A DNA stretch of 64,000 bases, from assembly GCF_004769235.1 (NCBI RefSeq), contig NZ_RQFG01000005.1, forward strand, positions 1,054,001 through 1,118,000. The letters run 5' to 3'. Both the position numbers and the translations under genes were made by a program. This DNA is from Leptospira kanakyensis (GTDB taxonomy: Bacteria > Spirochaetota > Leptospiria > Leptospirales > Leptospiraceae). The number at the start of each line of letters is the position of its first letter. The first letter of the stretch is position 1. The notes below the pieces were generated by a model. That model was given only the letters and a program-made list of their open reading frames with translations. It had not been told where the DNA came from and did no database searches. This document shows positions 25,946-33,947 of the stretch, piece by piece.

Positions 25946-27627
25946 AGAGTTTAATCATACAGAATGGATTTACCATTATCCGTGAGATTAAATTTAAAAA
26001 AGGTATCAACTTAATCATTGACGAAACAAAAAATAATTCAAAAACAAGCTCAGGGAATAACGTTGGGAAAACTACTGTCTTAAGATTAATCGACTTTTGC
26101 CTCGATGGAAATGGAGAAAATATTTACAAAGACCCGGAATTTAACAAAAATAACATAGCAGTAGAAAATTTTATAAAGCAAGAAAATGTTTCAATAAAAC
26201 TAACATTAATTGAAGATATAGGAGATAGTTTCTCAAAAACATTTACAATTGAGCGAAATTTTAAAAAAGCTAAAGATAGAATTCAAAAGATAAATGGAAT
26301 TGATTATAAGAATACAGAATTTTCTACTAAATTAAAAGAATTAATCTTTCGAACTGATTCTAGACTACCAACCCTTAGACAATTAATATCAAAAAATATT
26401 AGAGATGAAAAAAATAAACTAATAAATACTATTCGAGTTCTTGCTCCCAATGTAATTACTGATGTTACTTATGAAACCTTACATTTATTTTGGTTTGGAA
26501 TAGACATAAATTTATCAAAAGATCAGTTTATACGAGAAAGGAATCTCGAATTAAAGATTCAAGCTCGGTTAAAAAAAGATAGTAACTTACCACAAATTAA
26601 TCAAGCACTCCTCATTGCGAATAAGAGAATAGATGAACTGATTGCATTAAAAAAAAAATTTGATGTTAATGAAGATTTTGAAAATGAATTAGTTTTGTTA
26701 AACAAAGTTCGAAAAGAAATAAATTTGTTAATAAGTGGAATTTCAAGACTAGAAATTAGAAAGGAATTAATTCAGGAAAGTAAAAAAGATCTCGAATCCA
26801 ATAAAGCAAATATCGATTTGGAAGAGATAAAGAATTTATATGCCCGAGCAAAAGTTTTAATTCCTAATCTACAAAAGAATTTTTCAGATGTTCTTGTTTT
26901 TCACAATGGAATGGTAGAGAAAAAAATTCAATTTATCACAGAAGAATTACCGTCGATTGAATCAGAGTTAAAAAAAAATCAACAAAATCTAAAAGAACTT
27001 TTACAGACGGAAAAAAGACTTTCTGATATTATCTCTAAGTCAAACACTTATGAAGACTTTCAAAAAGTTATTGATGAACTAAATATTTTCTACGAGCGTA
27101 AAGGAGTCTTAGAAGAACAAAAAAGAAGCTGGGAACTATCAATACAGAATATCAAAACAATTGATACAAAGATTGAGGCGATAAATAGAGAAATTACTTC
27201 AAAAGATGAATTAATTCAAAAAAGAATTGCAGAATTTAATTCTATTTTTTCAGAAATTTCAAGTCGTCTAGATGGCGTTCATTCACTTCTGAGTGCAGAT
27301 AATTCTGAAGGAGTTTATAAATTTTCTATGTCGAATGTAGAAGGTAACCCCGGAACGGGCAGTAAAAAAAGTCAAATGGCATCATTTGATTTAGCATACA
27401 TTAAATTTGCAGATTCAATTGATCTGCCATGTTTACATTTCGTCTTACAAGATCAAATTGAGAATGTCCATTCTAATCAAATTACGAATTTGCTGACGGA
27501 GATAGTAGAGGAAGTAAACTGTCAATATGTCCTCCCAGTACTAAGAGACAAACTTCCAAAAGATATAGAAATCCAAACGATGGAAATTTTATCTCTCTCT
27601 GAAAATGATAAATTGTTTAAAATTTAA
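25936..27627 (+). CDS. DUF2326-type ABC/SMC-like ATPase of the predicted ABC-3C system
   Basis: This is a 563-residue ATPase with Walker A GNNVGKT (residues 40-46). Two long coiled-coil stretches (about residues 195-300 and 320-430) surround a break, as in SMC/Rad50-like proteins. The C-terminal half has FDLAYIKFADSIDLPCLHFVLQDQIENVH, a degenerate Walker B region typical of DUF2326 proteins, and ends with YVLPVLRDKLP. It is expected to act as the nucleoprotein sensor that licenses the HNH effector. It is AT-rich and coupled by overlap to the middle component. Confidence 0.85.
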   Translation: MFLKSLIIQNGFTIIREIKFKKGINLIIDETKNNSKTSSGNNVGKTTVLRLIDFCLDGNGENIYKDPEFNKNNIAVENFIKQENVSIKLTLIEDIGDSFSKTFTIERNFKKAKDRIQKINGIDYKNTEFSTKLKELIFRTDSRLPTLRQLISKNIRDEKNKLINTIRVLAPNVITDVTYETLHLFWFGIDINLSKDQFIRERNLELKIQARLKKDSNLPQINQALLIANKRIDELIALKKKFDVNEDFENELVLLNKVRKEINLLISGISRLEIRKELIQESKKDLESNKANIDLEEIKNLYARAKVLIPNLQKNFSDVLVFHNGMVEKKIQFITEELPSIESELKKNQQNLKELLQTEKRLSDIISKSNTYEDFQKVIDELNIFYERKGVLEEQKRSWELSIQNIKTIDTKIEAINREITSKDELIQKRIAEFNSIFSEISSRLDGVHSLLSADNSEGVYKFSMSNVEGNPGTGSKKSQMASFDLAYIKFADSIDLPCLHFVLQDQIENVHSNQITNLLTEIVEEVNCQYVLPVLRDKLPKDIEIQTMEILSLSENDKLFKI

Positions 27628-28382
27628 CTTTCTACACTCTTTTCAAACAATTTCCAAATTCTAAATTTACTTTAAGACCTCACTTTCAATAAACAATGTA
27701 CTAATTGCAGTAGTTTCAATGAGTGACAGATAATAAATATGATACTTCATTTTCATATTTTCCTCAAAATATCAGAAAAAGAAGATCCAAATCTGTTCCA
27801 AACTAATACCTAACAAATATCTCAATAATTTTTATTCCTATTTTTCTTTTGCCTATGAATCAACTCCAAGGTATTAGAATTATGTATCGAATTTTTTATT
27901 ATTGATTTGTAAGGAAAATATATAAGTTATACTTTTTCTTACAACATTCCCATAGTTTATGTTCAAATTTTTGATTTTAATCTAAAAATCTACCAAGATA
28001 GAAAGACAAGCCTACACACAAAACCTAACTCATTATCAGCATGCTACCCTTCTCCGTAAAATTCAAAAGGAAACTATTCATTTCAAAAGACAAAACAGAA
28101 GCATTTTTAATTAGAGGCAAACAAGTTCTTATAAATTGCACCGATTGCGATATAGATTTGGTAAAAAATACTCTAATTTTAAATTCGAATTTTGAGCCAA
28201 AATGGGTCAAAAAATCTTTTCTATTTCGGATCCTCAAAGTTAGGCATTTTCATCCCTTGGAGTTTAATCGAGTATTATAGTCTAATAAACTATATTTCAA
28301 AAATAAATTCTAAAATTTTATATTTCTATGAAACTAATCTGTTAGGTGACTGTTAATAAAGTAAAACGGAAGCTTATAAAAA
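27628..28382. other. AT-rich region after the defence genes, no firm gene
   Basis: About 750 bp of very AT-rich DNA. A 79-codon forward frame (28041-28280, starting MLPFSVKFKRKL) and a 29-codon reverse frame with a GAGG site (27667-27756) are the only candidates. Neither resembles a known family. The forward frame could be a remnant. I see no tRNA, repeat or integrase. Confidence 0.5.
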
Positions 28383-28976
28383 ATGAAAAACAAACTTTTA
28401 CTCCTTGCCTTACTCACTCTCCCCTTCCTCGCTATTTTCGCTACAGAATCAGAAACTTCAGATATTTTTCGCGGAATTGATTTCTCCGTCACGGAAGTTC
28501 AGAAAGTAAAGGCCATGTCCATTACCGTTCCCAAAATCGCAAAACGATCGGACTCACTTCATATGAAAGATAAGTTCCCCATCACTTTCTTTAAAGCTGA
28601 CTGCATTCAAGAAAAAGAATGTTTTTCGTTACTGATTGCGGTATCTGTCATACCAGAATCTTTAAAATCGTATGAAACTTTAGTGGAAGAATCAAGGGCT
28701 ACTGATTTTGGCAACCCACCGTACGAAGTGAACAAATGGGTGGAACTTCTTACATTTAAAACGGAAAAAACAAAAATTCTAATGGGGCCTGGGGAATTGC
28801 TCGGAACGAAAATAAACGCCTTTTATTTTATGAAAGATACCAATGAAACTTATAGAGTTACCATCAACCTTATCTATCATCCAAAATTTCCTGAGGAAGA
28901 ATGGAAAGACATCTTGATGCATTCGTTCCTGATCCTAAATAGCGTTAACATTGCATCTGTGGTAAACGGAAAATAA
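28383..28976 (+). CDS. Hypothetical exported protein
   Basis: This is a 197-residue protein with a clear signal peptide (MKNKLLLLALLTLPFLAIFA, cleavage likely before TES). Two Cys (KADCIQEKECFS) could form a disulfide outside the cytoplasm. The mature domain is mixed alpha/beta with no motif that I recognise. The next gene follows by 22 bp, suggesting a small operon of unknown secreted/cytoplasmic partners. GC content is higher than in the preceding defence block. Confidence 0.75.
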   Translation: MKNKLLLLALLTLPFLAIFATESETSDIFRGIDFSVTEVQKVKAMSITVPKIAKRSDSLHMKDKFPITFFKADCIQEKECFSLLIAVSVIPESLKSYETLVEESRATDFGNPPYEVNKWVELLTFKTEKTKILMGPGELLGTKINAFYFMKDTNETYRVTINLIYHPKFPEEEWKDILMHSFLILNSVNIASVVNGK

Positions 28977-28998
28977 CTACTATATCAAAAATCAATCT

Positions 28999-29469
28999 AT
29001 GAATCAATTTGAAACCATATTCAATCAAGTCATCGGGGAACATAAAAAACTTTTTAGCAAGTCGGCAAATGTCACCATTCCATTTGAAGGAAATCAAAAA
29101 GCGAAAAAGAACATTCGTCTTTTTGATTGGTTTCAAATGAGCAAAAACAAAAAAATCGATTTCTATGATCGGTTTGGTGATATTGAAGAAGAGAATGTTT
29201 TGGATAAATACATTATCGACAATGGAGATGATGAAATATTTGCACCAGAACTACGCGATGGAGTTGTTCCTTTTGCTTACATTGTCGATGACGGTGCCAC
29301 CGGAAACGATTACCAAGTAGAAGGAATTTTGATGATCGACCTTCGTGTTGCAAAACGTCCGGTTCTCATTGCCGAAGTGGATGGTACCATTGATGGACAA
29401 ACACCATTTAAAATGGTAAAGTTTGAATCCCTAAATATAACAAGTGGCAAAATGAAAGTGGCGGATTAA
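28999..29469 (+). CDS. Hypothetical cytoplasmic protein
   Basis: This is an unrecognised 156-residue acidic protein without a signal peptide. Visible features are a basic stretch (GNQKAKKNIRLFDWF) and a C-terminal beta-rich part (YQVEGILMIDLRVAKRPVLI), where the layout of acidic loops is reminiscent of SMI1/KNR4-like immunity proteins, but the match is too weak to assign. It is 22 bp downstream of the exported protein, so immunity or chaperone for that protein is one guess. Confidence 0.65.
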   Translation: MNQFETIFNQVIGEHKKLFSKSANVTIPFEGNQKAKKNIRLFDWFQMSKNKKIDFYDRFGDIEEENVLDKYIIDNGDDEIFAPELRDGVVPFAYIVDDGATGNDYQVEGILMIDLRVAKRPVLIAEVDGTIDGQTPFKMVKFESLNITSGKMKVAD

Positions 29470-29612
29470 ACAAACCAAAGCTCTAGGCCGGCCTTTCCAT
29501 CTCACAAAACGGATCAATGTTGAAACTTTTGGAGAATTTACAGTTACCAAAGGAAAAATTTGAATTTTAATATTTACTTTCAACCCCCTAACATCCAGTT
29601 TAGGACACAGAA

Positions 29613-30035
29613 ATGACTACCACTCCAGAATCACCAACTAACGATCTTATTTCGGCCGCAGCATCCATGAGCGACAGATACATAGCGATGATTTATGATG
29701 CGATTTTTTTCCTGTTTATTATCTTTGTTTCGGCAAAAATCATTTTATTCCTAAATGTAGATGGCCGGATGGCCCAATACGTTTTCTTTGTTTTTCTCTT
29801 TTTATACGATCCTTTATGTGTAAGTTTTTTTCGTGCTACACCTGGTCATTATATCAAAGGATTAAGGGTAGTTTCGACAGATGCCAAAAATTTAAATTTA
29901 TTCAAAAGTTTCATTCGTTATATTGCCAAAATCACTTTGGGAATACTATCTTTAATCACAATATTAGGATCTAAAAAACAAGCTATACATGATAAACTAA
30001 CATCTTCCTATGTGGTGTATAAAAATAAATTGTAA
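29613..30035 (+). CDS. RDD family membrane protein
   Basis: This is a 140-residue protein with three transmembrane helices and RDD landmarks: RYIAMIYDAIFF (the Arg/Asp positions), FRATPGHYIKGLRVVS, and AIHDKLTSSYVVY at the end. RDD proteins are small membrane proteins proposed to move ions or solutes; the function here is unknown. It stands alone between hypothetical genes. Length is normal. Confidence 0.85.
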   Translation: MTTTPESPTNDLISAAASMSDRYIAMIYDAIFFLFIIFVSAKIILFLNVDGRMAQYVFFVFLFLYDPLCVSFFRATPGHYIKGLRVVSTDAKNLNLFKSFIRYIAKITLGILSLITILGSKKQAIHDKLTSSYVVYKNKL

Positions 30036-30128
30036 TCAAATTACCACCATCTAACAATGACTGTTGTTATTGTATTCCAATTCGATTTCTGCCAATATCA
30101 CAAATTCTCAAACTAAGGAGTAAACTTC

Positions 30129-30995
30129 ATGAAAAATCTAAAAACACTACTGATCGGGCTTTTGATTTCTTTATCACCATTATCTGCGGAAGATGATGTT
30201 CTTAAAAAAATTAACAATCTCAAATACCAAACGGGAAAGGTCACCATCGGTGATAAACTTGCTACTGTCAATGTTCCCAAGGGTTTTAAATTCCTGGACG
30301 CAAAACAAAGTCAATTTGTTTTGCATGATGTATGGGGAAACCCACTAAATGAAGGAATTCTGGGAATGCTTTTTAAAGCAGACCAGTCCCCTATTAGTGA
30401 CAATTTTACTTACGCGATTACATACGCCTTTTCAGAAGACGGATACGTGAGCGATTCCGATGCCAATGAAATTAATTACGATGATCTTTTAAAATCCATG
30501 AAGGAAGATATTTCCGAAGGAAATGAAGATCGCAAAAAAGAAGGTTACCCTACTTTAGAATTGGTAGGTTGGGCTAATAAACCTTTTTATGATGCAAATA
30601 CTAAAAAACTCCACTGGGCCAAAGAAATCAAATTCGAAGGTGACGAAGTGAATACGCTAAATTATAATATTCGTATCCTTGGAAGAAAAGGGATTCTCGA
30701 ATTGAATGCAATTTCTGATATCCAAAAACTAAACCTTGTCCAAAAAGATATACCAGCCATCATCGCATCCACAGAGTTTAACGATGGAGAAAAATACTCA
30801 GATTATTCACCAGGTATTGATAAACTCGCAGCTTATGGAATTGGTGGACTGATCGCAGGAAAGGTTTTGGCTAAAGCGGGATTTTTTGCTTTGTTACTTA
30901 AATTTTGGAAAGTCATCGCCATTGGTGCCGTAGCAGCCCTAGGTGTTCTGAAAAAATTATTCACTAAAAAAGCAGATAACAGTTCGGTTGATTAA
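30129..30995 (+). CDS. DUF2167 membrane-anchored protein
   Basis: This is a 288-residue protein. It has a signal peptide (MKNLKTLLIGLLISLSPLSA), then a DUF2167 ectodomain (TGKVTIGDKLATVNVPKGFKF; VLHDVWGNP; LVGWANKPFYDANTKKLHW; NYNIRILGRKGILELN), and two C-terminal transmembrane helices near residues 238-275. AAGGAG before the ATG supports the start. The family is widespread and of unknown function, with a predicted periplasmic domain tethered to the inner membrane. Confidence 0.88.
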   Translation: MKNLKTLLIGLLISLSPLSAEDDVLKKINNLKYQTGKVTIGDKLATVNVPKGFKFLDAKQSQFVLHDVWGNPLNEGILGMLFKADQSPISDNFTYAITYAFSEDGYVSDSDANEINYDDLLKSMKEDISEGNEDRKKEGYPTLELVGWANKPFYDANTKKLHWAKEIKFEGDEVNTLNYNIRILGRKGILELNAISDIQKLNLVQKDIPAIIASTEFNDGEKYSDYSPGIDKLAAYGIGGLIAGKVLAKAGFFALLLKFWKVIAIGAVAALGVLKKLFTKKADNSSVD

Positions 30996-31026
30996 TCACT
31001 CTAATCGTGCCAACTAATTCCTATTT

Positions 31027-31152
31027 ATGAAAAGAGTATTACTATTACTCGCCAAAGGCTTCGAATCATTTGAAGCCTTTAGTTTGAATGATTCATTTGT
31101 ATCAAACTTTCAAGATTACCATTTAAAACATTTAAATCAACGGGGCCGCTGA
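31027..31152 (+). pseudogene. 5' fragment resembling a DJ-1/PfpI gene
   Basis: A 41-codon frame begins MKRVLLLLAKGFESFEAF, which matches the first strand and the GFE(x)xEA motif of DJ-1/PfpI proteins. Resemblance ends after about 18 residues, where the frame runs into the 3' end of the converging lysozyme gene. It is best explained as a truncated remnant, although it may only be the terminator hairpin read as protein. Confidence 0.4.
31054..31080. terminator. Bidirectional hairpin between DUF2167 and GH25 genes
   Basis: AAAGGCTTC (31054-31062) and GAAGCCTTT (31072-31080) form a perfect 9-bp stem between convergent genes. It touches the lysozyme stop codon. Confidence 0.6.
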
Positions 31153-31801
31153 TTCCGTCAATTCTCGCAGTACTTTTGTATTGCCAAATCATCCAATCAA
31201 TCGAAGTAAATGTATTGGGATGTACAAAAATATTTCGAATCCATATAGGATGGTTAAATAACTGATCCCCAAGATACTTTTCTATGAATTCATTCGTTAA
31301 ATAAAGAATGGTTTTGGTTTTATAGTAAGTATCCACTTTATTTAAGAAAATAGAAATTTCACTCTGAACGTTTTCAATTTTGGGCCTATCTTTACAATTT
31401 CCAACAAATTCTAAATCAACAACGGGTGGTAATGAATCTATTTCTAAAGGAACTGATTGAATAAAATTCTCAGCTTGTTCAGCACCTGTTTTACATAATG
31501 TAAAAAAATGGTAGGCTCCCACTTTAAATCCCACTCTCTTAGCTTCTTTCCAATTATAAGGAAACGATTTGTCTTTAAAATCTCCTCCTTCTGTCGCTTT
31601 GATATAAACAAAGGAAATTTGTTTTTTCGGAATTAAGTCCCAATCTATTTTGCCTTGGTGGTTTGAAACATCAATACCCCTAATTGGATACCTTTCTTCA
31701 GAAGGATAAACAAACCAAATGAGTCCTAAATCAAAAGCCTTATATAACGCGGAGACGGCAAACAAAACTAAGAAAGCTAAAATGAATATTTTTTTTATCA
31801 T
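31079..31801 (-). CDS. GH25 family lysozyme (muramidase)
   Basis: This is a 240-residue protein. An N-terminal hydrophobic anchor or signal (IFILAFLVLFAVSALY) is followed by a glycoside hydrolase 25 domain: RGIDVSNHQGKIDWDLI, SFVYIKATEGGDFKD, GAYHFF and the catalytic Asp/Glu in PPVVDLEFVGNC. GH25 enzymes cut the MurNAc-GlcNAc bond of peptidoglycan. Wall remodelling or attack on competitors are both possible. No immunity gene is adjacent, though an MliC-like lysozyme inhibitor lies 7 kb downstream. Confidence 0.9.
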   Translation of the reverse strand: MIKKIFILAFLVLFAVSALYKAFDLGLIWFVYPSEERYPIRGIDVSNHQGKIDWDLIPKKQISFVYIKATEGGDFKDKSFPYNWKEAKRVGFKVGAYHFFTLCKTGAEQAENFIQSVPLEIDSLPPVVDLEFVGNCKDRPKIENVQSEISIFLNKVDTYYKTKTILYLTNEFIEKYLGDQLFNHPIWIRNIFVHPNTFTSIDWMIWQYKSTARIDGISGPVDLNVLNGNLESLIQMNHSN

Positions 31802-31852
31802 AACAATTGCTAATATAGATCTTCGAGAAAACTTTCACATAGTGTTTATCTG

Positions 31853-31995
31853 CATTGCGTATATACAATCTCAGACAAGAAGTCCAAGAAATGGACAGGA
31901 TGTTATGCGCAATGCGTATATTTACCACCTGTGTCGGCGGCGGCTATACGAATAACGCATATTCACGCATGAAAGTCTATTTGCGAGATATTCGT
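31853..31995. repeat. Short direct and inverted repeats, unexplained
   Basis: The sequences GCATTGCGTATATACA (about 31853) and GCAATGCGTATATTTA (about 31915) are near-identical direct repeats. Further on, ATACGAATA and TATTCGTAT form a 9-bp inverted pair about 35 bp apart. The layout of nested dyads is reminiscent of a recombination site, but no integrase or cassette array is visible. The rest of 31802-32090 holds no gene. Confidence 0.4.
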
Positions 31996-32090
31996 ATGAC
32001 ATTTATCTTTAAAATTTAAAAGCGAGCTTATCCGAATGGCAGTTATTTGACAGATTCTATCTTGTCCTCGCCTTCCCAAATCAGATAAAT

Positions 32091-32495
32091 CTAATTCCCG
32101 TTCTGAATTTTTTGAAAAGCCACACAAGATGGAACGGAATCAATTTTTCCTTCTTGTAAATCCTTACAGCTAAACAACAAAATCTGTTTATGACATTCCT
32201 TATAGGCAGTTTGGATTGTTAACGGATCTTCGCCGATAAGTTTGTATGCATTACTTTCTCGAAATCTTTTTTGGCATTGGGTTTCATCGAGTCTGCCTTC
32301 GGTGAATTTTTTAAGATTTCCTGGAATAGATTTCCATTCTTTATCAGCACACTCTCTATACTTGGCACAAATTTCAGATGTTAAACTTAACGATTCATTC
32401 TGCCATTCTACATTTATGATCCCTTTATCTTTTTTACATGATACAACCGTTACTAAAACAAAGATTGATAAGAAAATACGAATTCCATTTTTCAT
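32091..32495 (-). CDS. Cys-rich hypothetical lipoprotein
   Basis: From the ATG at 32495 the protein reads MKNGIRIFLSIFVLVTVVSC, a spirochaetal lipoprotein leader with lipidated Cys at residue 20. An upstream ATG at 32531 has a better AAGAG site but would lengthen the leader by 12 residues. The mature part of about 115 residues has six Cys (for example EICAKYREC, DETQC, KECHKQ, FSC), probably three disulfides. It resembles small Cys-rich Leptospira lipoproteins of unknown function. Confidence 0.75.
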   Translation of the reverse strand: MKNGIRIFLSIFVLVTVVSCKKDKGIINVEWQNESLSLTSEICAKYRECADKEWKSIPGNLKKFTEGRLDETQCQKRFRESNAYKLIGEDPLTIQTAYKECHKQILLFSCKDLQEGKIDSVPSCVAFQKIQNGN

Positions 32496-32553
32496 ATTCA
32501 ATTTCGAAAATATTATATTAAGTAAGTTCATAAACTCTTTTGGATTTCCTTTG

Positions 32554-33291
32554 TTATTTGATCGTTTCTGCTGTTTCTTTTTTACGAATCAAAATTTCGA
32601 TTCGTTCTTCTTTGGCTTTTTTTTCTGGTGTATCTGAATCTTTTGATTTTTGAAACATGGCATAACCTTGGACCGAGATTTGTTCTTTTGGAATGCCATA
32701 TTCATTGACTAATTTTTCTGCGAGTAAAGAAGCCCTATGGGAATGGTAATCCCATGAGTTTTGAAATTTCGATTTATCAATTTGTGATTCATAAGGAATT
32801 TGCACACGAACCACAATATCAATGTCCATACCTTTTGATAATACGGCTAATTGTTCAAAAGCAAATTTTAAATCAGGATCGGCCTTTAATACATCATCGG
32901 ATGCCAAATCAGATCCGGCGAAAGTCAATTTGAGTTCTTCCGTTTCAGCAAGACCCAATTTTAGTTTAGCTTTTTCTCGAAGTGTTTTTAATGCGAAACC
33001 AATTCGTTCCCAAAGACGAAACACTTGTGACTTTGGTTCCATCGTGTCGTCTTCTAAGATTCCGGAACCACCTTCCAGAATCGCTCCAACTGAACTTACA
33101 TTTAGACCAAATCCTCTTTTGATATCTTTTGCCACTTCCGTTAGGCGGTTAGCATCAACTTTACTGATAGCATACAATATAATAAATAACCCTAATAATA
33201 AGGTGATCATATCAGCATAGGTCAATAACCAACGATCATGCGCTTCTATATGTTCTTCTTCTTTGGATACAAATCTGGAACGTCTTCTCAT
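32554..33291 (-). CDS. MotB-type stator protein (OmpA/MotB domain)
   Basis: This is a 245-residue protein with a cytoplasmic N-terminus and one transmembrane helix containing the proton-path Asp (RWLLTYADMITLLLGLFIIL, Asp near residue 28). A plug/linker follows, then a C-terminal OmpA-like peptidoglycan-binding domain (SHRASLLAEKLVNEYGIPKEQISVQGYAMF). It matches MotB stators of the flagellar motor, but no motA is adjacent. It overlaps the upstream gene by ATGA, so the two are coupled. It may be an accessory stator or an orphan MotB. Confidence 0.88.
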   Translation of the reverse strand: MRRRSRFVSKEEEHIEAHDRWLLTYADMITLLLGLFIILYAISKVDANRLTEVAKDIKRGFGLNVSSVGAILEGGSGILEDDTMEPKSQVFRLWERIGFALKTLREKAKLKLGLAETEELKLTFAGSDLASDDVLKADPDLKFAFEQLAVLSKGMDIDIVVRVQIPYESQIDKSKFQNSWDYHSHRASLLAEKLVNEYGIPKEQISVQGYAMFQKSKDSDTPEKKAKEERIEILIRKKETAETIK

Positions 33292-33941
33292 GTTTCCCCT
33301 TTGAGGGTTGGGAAAGCTTTATATAAAAAATCCCATTCCTTTTCTTGGACTATTGCATAGAATTCATTAAATAAATCCTGGTTCACAGGCAAAGTAGCGT
33401 AGTAACCTTGTTCTACTTTTTTAAACAAAGGATACACTCCAAGTAACCTCGCCATCATTGATGCAGGTTTAATGATATAAGCACTGACCGGCTTGTGTGC
33501 TAATTCATAAAATTTTTTAAGATTAAAAAGTACAACCTCTAATTGTTTTTTTCGAACTTCTCTTTTGTCCAATTCACAGAATAATAAAAAGTATTCCTCC
33601 TGACTAATTTCCTTTCCCAGTTCCCAACCTTTAGAGATTAATAGTTCTGCCATTTGGATGTCCAGTTCATCAGTGATTGCATTGAGTTCGATCAATCTTT
33701 CAACACTTTCTCTTGTGCCTTCCTTCATCATATTTTTTACTTTGTCATAAGTAGAAAATGCTAATGTTTCCCATTCTTCTTTGCCATCTAAGTTATAAAC
33801 AGTTTCAAAAAAGAATTTTGCCATTTCTATCGTTTCAGTTCGATGAAAAAAATCATAATAATAAAGATGAAATCGATCCACTTGCACACGAACGATTTCC
33901 CTCCTGGCAAGTTTTACTTCTTCCGTCAATTGGTGTTTCAT
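33288..33941 (-). CDS. Hypothetical protein coupled to motB-like gene
   Basis: This is an unrecognised 217-residue cytoplasmic protein, predicted all-helical and rich in Glu, Lys and aromatics (YYYDFFHRTETIEMAKFFFE near the start; LLGVYPLFKKVEQGYY near the end). The aromatic-charged pattern suggests a helical repeat or scaffold. The stop overlaps the motB-like start by 4 bp and the lipoprotein stop lies 6 bp upstream, giving a three-gene operon. A motility-related role is inferred only from context. Confidence 0.75.
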   Translation of the reverse strand: MKHQLTEEVKLARREIVRVQVDRFHLYYYDFFHRTETIEMAKFFFETVYNLDGKEEWETLAFSTYDKVKNMMKEGTRESVERLIELNAITDELDIQMAELLISKGWELGKEISQEEYFLLFCELDKREVRKKQLEVVLFNLKKFYELAHKPVSAYIIKPASMMARLLGVYPLFKKVEQGYYATLPVNQDLFNEFYAIVQEKEWDFLYKAFPTLKGET

Positions 33942-33947
33942 TTCCGC

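Noticed and set aside
27667..27756. 29-codon reverse frame with a GAGGAAAAT site
   Set aside because: Too short and without recognisable similarity. Good ribosome-site matches are expected by chance in such AT-rich DNA.
28041..28280. 79-codon forward frame (and an opposing 70-codon frame at 28025-28237)
   Set aside because: No ribosome site, no family resemblance, and equally long frames on both strands. Kept only as a note in the intergenic entry.
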